Of a stretch of 64,000 nt of DNA, positions 1 through 7,351 are shown in pieces. Location of the stretch: assembly GCA_019359395.1 (NCBI GenBank), contig JAHHHK010000008.1, positions 1-64,000 of the forward strand, written 5' to 3'. The stretch comes from Komarekiella atlantica HA4396-MV6 (lineage in GTDB: Bacteria; Cyanobacteriota; Cyanobacteriia; Cyanobacteriales; Nostocaceae). The translations under genes and the position numbers were made by a program. Each line of letters starts with the position of its first letter. The first letter of the stretch is position 1. The notes beneath the pieces were generated by a model, which saw only the letters and a list, made by a program, of their open reading frames with translations, did no database searches and was not told where the DNA came from.

Positions 1-124
1 ACTAGTCAGAGACTATGAACTGTTACCCGAAACATCCGAGACTTTTGTTTATCTTGCCATGATCCGTATTATGGTAAGGCGACTAGCCTAAAATTTGACT
101 TTTCAAAACTTTTCAAACATCCTC

Positions 125-484
125 TTAAAGCGTTACCAACGGCGACAGAACTTCTATGCTTTGACAAGTGACAAATTTATCTTTAAGCATATCTTTGACC
201 AAGGAAAAAAATTCGGTTATTGCACTTTCACTATCAATAACTGTAATGACAAGTGGTAGCACAGAAGACTCAATAGATGGATCTAGCTCGTTCATAGTGC
301 GAAAAATACCATGTTTGCCATATCCAGAAATTGCTCGCATCACCGTCATCCCTGTTATTCCCTGTTGTCGAGCGATTCCCAATAGAGTTTGGTGAAGTGG
401 TTGGTGCTGCCAACCATCAGACTCACTGATATAGATTGTTAGCTGCTTCCATTTAATTGGTTCGTGATTGTACTGTTGAACCAT
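125..484 (-). CDS. DUF190 (PII-like) protein
   Basis: A 119-residue protein matching the DUF190 family, small ferredoxin-fold proteins related in shape to PII signal proteins. Recognisable parts are the N-terminal beta strand with YISESDGW, the helix ending GITGMTVMRAISGYG, and a C-terminal strand VTCQSIEVLSPL. It is the last gene of the minus-strand efflux operon, 33 nt after the His-rich lipoprotein. In other bacteria DUF190 genes often sit beside ion channels or transporters, so a regulatory role at the neighbouring efflux pump is a reasonable inference. No ligand or partner can be read from the sequence. Confidence 0.8.
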   Translation of the reverse strand: MVQQYNHEPIKWKQLTIYISESDGWQHQPLHQTLLGIARQQGITGMTVMRAISGYGKHGIFRTMNELDPSIESSVLPLVITVIDSESAITEFFSLVKDMLKDKFVTCQSIEVLSPLVTL

Positions 485-517
485 AACTGTTATCCTGTCG
501 CTACCACTTGCTATTAA

Positions 518-1060
518 TTATCGCTTGAAGGTAAAGCGACCGTTTACTTTTTCACCATTGATATCAGAAAGAATAGCAACTTTATACTCACCTGCTGCTT
601 TTTCAGAAAGTACAGCATGGTAATGTTGTTCTTTAGCTTCATAAGTGAGGGAAAGCGATTTTTGACTACCATCAGGTAGCTGAACTTGAGCAGTTACTTT
701 TGCATCCGAAACTGTAGTATGTTTTTCTCCTTTCTTTAAATAGAAATCTAAATGAGTTTCATTATCCTTTGCTTCAGTAACAAACTCCAAATGGTACTGC
801 CCAAACTCTAAAACTTGACCGCCATGTGAATGTTCACCTTTACCGTCTTCGGAATGCTCTTGAGCATTATTTTTATTATGAGAATGACCATCATTTTCCG
901 AGTGATTATCTTTCGCTGCGGTTTCAATTTTGGCAGATGTTTCTGTTGTTGATGCCGATTTATTCTCTGAATTTACAGCTTGATTACTGCCACTACAAGC
1001 ACCTAAGAAAAGCAAGCTTATACTACCTAAAACTACGAAGCTAGTCTTCAAAAATTTCAT
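518..1060 (-). CDS. His-rich metal-binding lipoprotein of the efflux operon
   Basis: A 180-residue exported lipoprotein. The first 22 residues form a signal peptide ending in the lipobox LGAC, so Cys22 is the probable lipidation site. Residues of about 50-85 form a low-complexity linker rich in His, Asp and Glu (repeats such as HSEN, GHSHN, GEHSHGG), typical of periplasmic metal-binding segments. The C-terminal half is a compact beta-rich domain. It lies 35 nt downstream of the RND pump, in the same operon. Presumably it buffers or hands over metal ions near the pump; the exact metal cannot be told. Confidence 0.75.
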   Translation of the reverse strand: MKFLKTSFVVLGSISLLFLGACSGSNQAVNSENKSASTTETSAKIETAAKDNHSENDGHSHNKNNAQEHSEDGKGEHSHGGQVLEFGQYHLEFVTEAKDNETHLDFYLKKGEKHTTVSDAKVTAQVQLPDGSQKSLSLTYEAKEQHYHAVLSEKAAGEYKVAILSDINGEKVNGRFTFKR

Positions 1061-1095
1061 TGATTTACACTCCTCAATATTTAGTCAATTAACAA

Positions 1096-4000
1096 CTAAA
1101 AACTTGCCTCTCCTGCAATTTCTGTCTGAATAATTGGTTCAGCCTTTCTTGGCATCAAAAATCTACCAAACTGTACATATAAAGCTGGAAGTACCAAAAG
1201 AGTTAAAGCAGTCGAGGTAAATAATCCACCTAACACTACAACAGCTAGTGGCTGGAGGATTTCTTTTCCAGCTCCGCTACCAATTACCAAAGGCCCCATA
1301 CCCAAAGCCGATGTTAACGCCGTCATTAAGATAGCAGCTAACCTTTCTACCGACCCTTCCATCAAAGCCTGCCGCAGAGGTTGTCCTTCTGCCATCCTAG
1401 AATTGTAGTTCTCAACCAGTAATAGTCCATTACGTGTAGCAACGCCGAACAAGGTAATAAATCCTACCATTGAAGCTACAGAGAGAATACCACCAGCCAA
1501 GGCGATGGAAATGACTCCACCTACTAATGCTAAGGGCAAGTTTAGCAAGATCATGATGGTGGCAGGAATGGACTTGACAGCAAAGTAAATCAAAACTGCG
1601 ATCACAACAAATGCTAATCCCCCAGCCGAAAGTAAAGTTTTTGTCGCTCCTTCTTGTGCTTCAAATTGACCGCCGTATTCAATGTAATATCCGGGAGGTA
1701 ATTGTACCTCTTGCTTAACTTTGTCCCGGATATCTTTAATTACAGAACCTAAATCGCGTCCAGCCACATTGCTGGAGACAACAATATAACGGGAGACATT
1801 CTCGCGGTTAATAGTATTGGGGCCTGTACCGTAGTCAATTTTTGCGACTTGAGCTAAGGGAATTTTCTGTTTGTTGGGTGTATCCACCAGCAAATCACGG
1901 ATGACTTCGATATTGTTGCGGTATTTTTCTTGCAACCAGACAACTAGATCAAAGGTTTGTTGCTGTTCTAAGATTTGAGATACAGTTCGCCCATTCAGAG
2001 CCGTTTCTACCGTCTCTGATAATTCGCCAATAGTCAAACCATAGCGAGCTGCTGCGTTACGGTCAAACTGAATTTGCACCTGTTTCACTGGCACTTGCGG
2101 TTCTAATTGCAAGTCTGCTAAACCGGAAACCTCGCTCATAGCTGATTGTACTTGTTGACCAAGCTGGCGGAGTTGTTCCAAATCGGGGCCAAAAATTTTC
2201 ACAGCGATCGCACTTCGTACCCCAGAAAGCACTTCATCCATCCGGTGCGAAATAAAACCACCAATATTGGGAACTACACCGGGAATTTTCTCAAATTGCT
2301 CCCGAATCATTTCAATTGCCTTATCTCGATCTTTTCCTCCCTCTTCACTCAGTTGAACATCTAGTTCTCCAACATTGGCACCAGCTACTTCCGTATCACC
2401 TTGCGCTCGTCCAGAACGGAACTGAACTGCTTGAATCCGGGGGTCTTTTTTGAGGGTGTTCTCTATCGCCAAGCCTACCTGATTGGTAGCATCCAGAGAT
2501 TGACCAGGCATTAGAATCGTAGTAATTACTAGGGCGCGGTCTTGAAATTCTGGTAAAAAAACTTGCCCTAACGAGGTCATAATTAATATTGAAGCGATAA
2601 AACTAGCGATCGCACCTGTCAAAATAATCTTGGGGCGACGTATAGCAAACTGCAAAAACGGTCGATACAGACGGTGAGAAAATCTTTCAACCCAAGTTTC
2701 TGTACTTGGTAAACGCCGATTTACTAGCAAAAGGGCGCATAGTGCCGGAGTCAATGTCAGTGCTACCAAGGTAGAAGCCACAATTGACAGCAAATAAGCT
2801 ATACCCATTGGTGTAAAAATCCGACCTTCTACCCCAGAAAGGGCAAAGATTGGTGCAAAGACGACCGCGATAATAATTGTCGAGAACAGTACGCTTACCC
2901 TTACCTCCACTGAACCATTGAAAACAACTTGCAGTGGTGGCACAGGATTGCCTGCTGTCTGGTTTTCTCGCAAACGGCGGTAGACGTTCTCCATATCGAC
3001 AATTGCATCATCCACCACCGAACCAATCGCCACAACAAGTCCGCCCAAAGTCATCGTGTTGATGCCTTGTCCTGTCCAATTGAGGATCATCATTCCCAAT
3101 AACAAAGACACGGGAATTGCGCTCAAGGTAATGATCACCGTGCGCCAATTCATCAAAAATAGAATCAAGATGACACAAACGATGATCGTGCCATCGCGCA
3201 AAGCTTCTTCAACGTTTTTTAGCGAGGCTTCGATAAAATCTTCTTGGCGGAAGGTTTCGGTGACTTTCACATCTTTAGGCAAGCTGGCTTTTAACTCTTC
3301 CATTGCTGCTTCAGCCGCCTTTGTAACACTTGGTGTATCAGCAGTTGGCTGTTTATTGACAGTCAAAATCACCGCTTTCTTACCCGCAGAACTACCATCG
3401 CCGCGTTTGAGTGCTGCACCGATTTGCACATCTGCCACTTGTTCGAGAAGTACGGGTGTGCCATTGCTGGCTTTAATTACTGATTTCTTCAGCTGTTCAA
3501 TAGATTCAACTCGTCCCACACCTCGCACCAAAGTTTCTTGGTCGGGAGTAATTAAAAATCCTCCTGGTGCATTGGCGTTGGCTGCTTGTGCTGCCTTGGT
3601 GACATCATCAAGGGAAACATTAAACGCCTTCAGTTTATCGGGGCTTACTAAAACTTGATACTGACGCTCATCCCCACCAAATATGACAATATTACTTACA
3701 CCAGGGACAGCCAGCAGACGATTTTTTACTTGCCAATTGACAATTCGCCAGACCTCCATCAAAGGAGTGGTTTCAGAAGTAAAGGCATATTTGACAGTCC
3801 ATCCCAAGGGGGAACTAACCGGTAGAACCTCTGGGTCTTCTACACCTTGCGGTAGCTGGCTACGTGCTTGTTGCAGCCGTTCTGTTACCAATTGGCGGGC
3901 GCGATAAATTTCTGTATCCAAGCTAAAAGTAGCTCTCACAGCCGAAAGACCTACAGCTGAGGAAGAACGCAATGCTTCTAGTCCAGGAGTGCCGTTGATT

Positions 4001-4215
4001 ACACTTTCTATTGGTCGAGTGACTAAGGACTCCACTTCCTCTGGTGCTAGTCCTGGGGCTTCGGTCATAATTTCCACTTGCGGAGGAGCAAAGTTAGGAA
4101 ATACATCCAGTGGCATTTGTGTAAGAACGAGAAAGCCCCAAAAAGATATGAGGATGGAAGCAATAACCACTAGCCAGCGTTGAGCGATCGACCATTTAAC
4201 AATGGAGTTAAGCAT
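1096..4215 (-). CDS. Heavy-metal efflux RND pump (CzcA/CusA family)
   Basis: A full-length 1039-residue inner-membrane RND protein. It shows the N-terminal TM1, two large periplasmic loops, and the TM4 motif VVDDAIVDMEN; Asp402, Asp403 and Glu409 fall where HME-type pumps carry proton-relay acidic residues. It would export divalent (Zn/Co/Cd/Ni) or monovalent (Cu/Ag) cations through a tripartite complex. The adaptor is encoded immediately upstream. No outer-membrane CzcC/TolC-type channel is present in the window, so the complex probably uses a channel encoded elsewhere. Similarity to CzcA and CusA is too balanced to name the metal. Confidence 0.92.
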   Translation of the reverse strand: MLNSIVKWSIAQRWLVVIASILISFWGFLVLTQMPLDVFPNFAPPQVEIMTEAPGLAPEEVESLVTRPIESVINGTPGLEALRSSSAVGLSAVRATFSLDTEIYRARQLVTERLQQARSQLPQGVEDPEVLPVSSPLGWTVKYAFTSETTPLMEVWRIVNWQVKNRLLAVPGVSNIVIFGGDERQYQVLVSPDKLKAFNVSLDDVTKAAQAANANAPGGFLITPDQETLVRGVGRVESIEQLKKSVIKASNGTPVLLEQVADVQIGAALKRGDGSSAGKKAVILTVNKQPTADTPSVTKAAEAAMEELKASLPKDVKVTETFRQEDFIEASLKNVEEALRDGTIIVCVILILFLMNWRTVIITLSAIPVSLLLGMMILNWTGQGINTMTLGGLVVAIGSVVDDAIVDMENVYRRLRENQTAGNPVPPLQVVFNGSVEVRVSVLFSTIIIAVVFAPIFALSGVEGRIFTPMGIAYLLSIVASTLVALTLTPALCALLLVNRRLPSTETWVERFSHRLYRPFLQFAIRRPKIILTGAIASFIASILIMTSLGQVFLPEFQDRALVITTILMPGQSLDATNQVGLAIENTLKKDPRIQAVQFRSGRAQGDTEVAGANVGELDVQLSEEGGKDRDKAIEMIREQFEKIPGVVPNIGGFISHRMDEVLSGVRSAIAVKIFGPDLEQLRQLGQQVQSAMSEVSGLADLQLEPQVPVKQVQIQFDRNAAARYGLTIGELSETVETALNGRTVSQILEQQQTFDLVVWLQEKYRNNIEVIRDLLVDTPNKQKIPLAQVAKIDYGTGPNTINRENVSRYIVVSSNVAGRDLGSVIKDIRDKVKQEVQLPPGYYIEYGGQFEAQEGATKTLLSAGGLAFVVIAVLIYFAVKSIPATIMILLNLPLALVGGVISIALAGGILSVASMVGFITLFGVATRNGLLLVENYNSRMAEGQPLRQALMEGSVERLAAILMTALTSALGMGPLVIGSGAGKEILQPLAVVVLGGLFTSTALTLLVLPALYVQFGRFLMPRKAEPIIQTEIAGEASF

Positions 4216-4445
4216 ATTTTGATTTACAAAATATATATAGTTGAAAGGAATTGAATAGAGTAAATCAATTTTCTAAAACAGGATTAGCAGCCTTTTTATT
4301 CTCCATAAAAGCTAGATTTTTCTGAGGTTTAGCGACTGGATTAATCATTATTTATTGAATTCTTGATTGCTAATTGTTGGTTGTGCTTTCGTAAACTATT
4401 AACAACATTCCGTGGGTTCTAAATCCTCATTACAAAACTGTACTT

Positions 4446-4497
4446 CCGTTAGCGTAGCGGTAGCGAGTCCTCGAGCGTCCTTCCGACTTCCGACTTC
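4446..4497. repeat. Small dispersed-repeat tract in the RND/adaptor gap
   Basis: The 283-nt gap between the pump and adaptor genes ends in a tract made of overlapping short units (GTTAGCGTAGCGGTAGCGAG, then CCTTCCGACTTCCGAC). This resembles the small dispersed repeats scattered through Nostoc-type genomes. The rest of the gap has no convincing gene. The repeats separate two genes that are normally adjacent in one operon. Confidence 0.4.
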
Positions 4498-4498
4498 T

Positions 4499-6178
4499 TT
4501 AATGACTGTCTGAACGACGAGATTTTTCCTGTTCTTCCACAGAAGTAGAGGCGGTTGGTTGTTTGTGGTTGTCAATATAAACTTCGGTTTCGTAATTGAA
4601 ACCATCGCTTACTGGTACTAGATCGGAACGGTGACGACGGCTAGACCAGAAGCTACCTCCCATAAAAGCTAAAATAGCAATGCCTACTCCTCCCCCTGCA
4701 CCTAGCAACCATAAAGGTATTGGCAAACTGTTAGTTTTCGCCTCAGTTTCTTCTGAATGCAAATCACCTTTTTCCTGACTTTCTTCTTCTTTACTACCAC
4801 CCTTCAATGACTGTGCATAAAGTTGTGGCGCACGTTGGGTAACGACTGAATCTCCCTCGAATAAACCACTTTTAATCTCAATTAAATCTCCAGAGGTTTG
4901 TCCTAACTCAACTTCAACAGATTGGAAGGCATTGCCGTTTCGGACATAGACCAATTTCTTATTATTTGCATCCACTACAGCAGACTGGGGAATTGCCAAA
5001 GTAGCTGTAGATGTCTGGTCTGTTACAACTTCAAGTTCGGCAAACATTCCGGGTTTTAGCTGCCCTCTAGCGTTATTGATTTCGGCTTGTACTGGTACTA
5101 CTCGCGTTTCTCCTTCGACTACTGAGCCAATCCGTGTAATCCTGCCTACAAGGGTTTGATTAGGTACACTAGCAACCTTCATCCTTACCTGTTGACCTGT
5201 CCTCACTTTATCTAAATCTTTTTCATAGATATTCGCTGTGGCAAAAACCCGACTATCATCTGCGATCGTCATTAATTTACCACCCGCGTCCTGAAATGAT
5301 TGACCGATAGTAACTTCCCTATCAACAACCTTGCCGGAAATCGGAGCTGTTACTGTTATTAGTCCCTTTGCATTAGCATGGTTTCCTAGTTGAGAAAGGC
5401 GAGTTTCATAAATAGCACTGCTGCGATTAATATTGGATTTTGCTAGGCTAACTGCTGCTTGAGCGCGTTTGAGTTGATTTTCAGCCGCAATGACATCGCG
5501 GCGGCTGTTGGCTGTGGTTAGTTTAGCTTTAGCTTCTGCTAGCTGGGTTTGAGATTCAAGAGCGTTGCGACGTGCCAAAGCACCTTCAGTGGCTAACACT
5601 TGATCTTTCTCATACTTCTCTTGAGCAAATGCTACTTGGCTCTGTGCTTGAGCGATTTCTGCGGCAGCTATTTGTTGATAGCGATCATAATTTTGTTGAG
5701 CCAGCCTCAAGTCAGCTTCAGCTTGCTGTAAATCAGCCTGACCTTGTGCTAATTTGTCCTGAGATTCCACGCGCAATGTCACTAAATCTGGACTGGTTAC
5801 AACGGCGACAGGTTGACCTTTCTTTACTAATGCGCCTGGTTCTACCAACAGTTCAACTACTTTTACCCCTTGAATTGGGGTGGTGACTTCCACTTTCTGG
5901 CTAGGTAAGGTTTCAATCTGTCCAGTAGTTTTAATGCCAACAGCTAATCGTTGGCGTTGCACTTGTTCTACCTTAACTCCTAGCAGTTTTGCGGTTTCTG
6001 CATCTACTTCAACAGAACCAGTTACTTCGCTTCCACCACCCTGAAATGAACTTGCACCGCTATGGTCGTGTCCAGCACCAGCCAAAACAGTAGTAGGAGT
6101 ATTTAGTAGTAACATCAACATTGTCAACGAAACATAACGCAGTGGAGCAGAACATTGAAACAAATTAGAGATTCCCAT
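4499..6178 (-). CDS. Efflux RND periplasmic adaptor (CzcB/CusB type)
   Basis: A 559-residue membrane-fusion protein. After a hydrophobic export signal there is a short His/Asp stretch (AGHDHSG), then the first lipoyl half (PIQGVKVVELLVEPGALVKKG), a long Ala/Gln-rich coiled-coil hairpin (about 120-260), the second lipoyl half (GLITVTAPISGKVVDREVTIG), a beta-barrel domain, and a membrane-proximal domain. Unusually, a C-terminal extension has a predicted transmembrane helix (LWLLGAGGGVGIAILAFMGG) followed by a charged tail. It is the first gene of the efflux operon and would bridge the RND pump to an outer-membrane channel. Confidence 0.88.
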   Translation of the reverse strand: MGISNLFQCSAPLRYVSLTMLMLLLNTPTTVLAGAGHDHSGASSFQGGGSEVTGSVEVDAETAKLLGVKVEQVQRQRLAVGIKTTGQIETLPSQKVEVTTPIQGVKVVELLVEPGALVKKGQPVAVVTSPDLVTLRVESQDKLAQGQADLQQAEADLRLAQQNYDRYQQIAAAEIAQAQSQVAFAQEKYEKDQVLATEGALARRNALESQTQLAEAKAKLTTANSRRDVIAAENQLKRAQAAVSLAKSNINRSSAIYETRLSQLGNHANAKGLITVTAPISGKVVDREVTIGQSFQDAGGKLMTIADDSRVFATANIYEKDLDKVRTGQQVRMKVASVPNQTLVGRITRIGSVVEGETRVVPVQAEINNARGQLKPGMFAELEVVTDQTSTATLAIPQSAVVDANNKKLVYVRNGNAFQSVEVELGQTSGDLIEIKSGLFEGDSVVTQRAPQLYAQSLKGGSKEEESQEKGDLHSEETEAKTNSLPIPLWLLGAGGGVGIAILAFMGGSFWSSRRHRSDLVPVSDGFNYETEVYIDNHKQPTASTSVEEQEKSRRSDSH

Positions 6179-6825
6179 CGCTTGTTGTGTCCTAAGTTAG
6201 TGAGAAAGCAGAATCGCCTTTGGATGTTGGCATTTAATGTGCAAATTTGGACTACCGCTTTCTTTAGCTAGTTACATTGCTTTTGTGAGTAGTTTAAGGA
6301 ATTTGAATAGTAGTCTTTTTCCAGTGTTTCATATCGATATGAAATTTGGGTGAAATTTTTAGTTGGAATTTTTGTTAGGAATAGCTATGATATTCAGGCT
6401 ATATTCATGTTTAAAATGTTACATTTTTCATAACTATAAAATACATCAAAAAAATATAATACATATACGCTTTGGGATTGCTGTAGGCATACCCAAAGCA
6501 TAAATATAAAATTTATTTATGTGTTTTAAGTTTTATAGATTCAAGCAAAAATCAAGTAGACTATTTTTCTAAATCAGAAGGCTATGGCTATCAAATTTCA
6601 GCTATTAGCCTTATCTTGAAAATGAGATAGAAGGAAGTAATCAAGAAAAGTTTTATCTTTGTGTAGTGTTCGTATAGCGCGTGCTTTACGCTCACTTTAT
6701 TTCAGAAAACATCTTTATAAAATTCAAGTTTCGGGTTTTTAGATTAGTTTAATATTACATCATTGAAAGGAGTTTAAACTAATAATAAAATTGAGAAGCC
6801 AATCAATTAAAACTTCAATATTTGA
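6179..6825. other. 647-nt intergenic control region of the efflux operon
   Basis: No gene is supported here; the sequence is AT-rich with stops in all frames. It holds the class A promoter described separately and a perfect 18-bp palindrome, TTTCATATCGATATGAAA, at 6327-6344 overlapping it. Near 6661-6710 there is a short repeat-like GC patch. The region separates the efflux operon from the SmtB-type repressor gene, which is transcribed in the same direction. Confidence 0.5.
6323..6356 (-). promoter_or_regulatory. Class A direct-repeat promoter of the RND efflux operon
   Basis: Read on the minus strand: ATTTCAC, 4 nt, ATTTCAT, 10 nt, then AACACT in the -10 position. The two 7-nt repeats are 11 bp apart, the spacing used by OmpR/PhoB-class regulators. 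Three other promoters in the window share the layout. The start codon of the adaptor gene is about 145 nt downstream. Confidence 0.55.
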
Positions 6826-7218
6826 TTAATTTAAGTTTTCCACTAAAGAGCGATATAAGTTAATGACGTGACTGTCAGCCAAACTATAATAAACATTCCG
6901 ACCTTCTCGACGATAGCTGACTAAACGCATAGCTTTCAATAACCGCAGCTGATGACAAACTGCTGATTCACTCATTTTGGTTAATGCAGCTAGATCGCAA
7001 ACACACAACTCACTAGAAGCCAAAGCTGATAGGAGGCGTATACGGTTTGTATCTGCTAACACCCTAAAAATTTCTGCCATTTGTTGTGCTTTATCTGTCG
7101 GTAAGATTTGAGCCTGAGATGAGCGTACATTATCTAAATGCACCAGATGAGTATCACAGGTAGGGGTGTCAGAACTTTGAATTAAGTCTAAGTCCTGCTT
7201 TTTCTTGTGCTTATTCAT
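6826..7218 (-). CDS. ArsR/SmtB-family metal-responsive repressor
   Basis: A 130-residue winged-helix repressor. The recognition region is MSESAVCHQLRLLKAMRLV and the wing RREGRNVYYSL. The metal-site motif ELCVCDLA provides Cys72 and Cys74, and the N-terminal arm provides Cys21, His24 and His27, giving a thiol-rich alpha3N site as in CadC, AztR and BxmR. The alpha5 site looks incomplete: Asp115 and His117 are present, but the position of the second His is Asn128 and the chain ends before the Glu. It diverges from a Zn/Cd-type ATPase gene and very probably represses it, releasing DNA when metal binds. Confidence 0.9.
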   Translation of the reverse strand: MNKHKKKQDLDLIQSSDTPTCDTHLVHLDNVRSSQAQILPTDKAQQMAEIFRVLADTNRIRLLSALASSELCVCDLAALTKMSESAVCHQLRLLKAMRLVSYRREGRNVYYSLADSHVINLYRSLVENLN

Positions 7219-7234
7219 AGCAAGTTTTACTTAG

Positions 7235-7277
7235 CAATGGTTATCAATCTCAATAATACCTAAAATGATAACCATTG
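7235..7277. promoter_or_regulatory. Perfect 12-bp inverted repeat between repressor and ATPase genes
   Basis: CAATGGTTATCA at 7235-7246 is exactly repeated inverted as TGATAACCATTG at 7266-7277, with 19 nt between. It lies just upstream of the repressor start and the ATPase leader. The arms do not match the SmtB consensus, and the TTATCA/TGATAA cores resemble Fur/Zur-class half sites, so a second metalloregulator is possible. Function is inferred from position and symmetry only. Confidence 0.5.
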
Positions 7278-7278
7278 T

Positions 7279-7302
7279 ACAATTGAATAGTTGTTCAATT
7301 GT
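7279..7302. promoter_or_regulatory. SmtB-family operator
   Basis: The core TGAATA-GT-TGTTCA at 7284-7297 matches the SmtB/ZiaR-type half-site pair TGAAYA and TRTTCA. The dyad extends to 12 bp on each side with two mismatches (ACAATTGAATAG to TTGTTCAATTGT). It is 50 nt before the chosen ATPase start and 60 nt from the repressor start, well placed to control both divergent genes. Confidence 0.8.
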
Positions 7303-7351
7303 TGTATTAGAATATTGGCAGTTAACTTTTTGCCTTGATTCTAAAGCTGCT

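Noticed and set aside
3056-3658. A 200-codon open frame antisense to the RND pump gene
   Set aside because: It lies wholly inside a highly conserved gene, its translation has no family features, and it is explained by codon structure of the opposite strand.
5572-5886. A 104-codon open frame antisense to the adaptor's coiled coil
   Set aside because: Shadow of the repetitive Ala/Gln-rich helical hairpin; no start context or resemblance to a protein.
7265-7351. The upstream part of the ATPase frame as coding sequence
   Set aside because: It would place translation on the SmtB operator, has no ribosome site, and the extra residues do not belong to the HMA domain.
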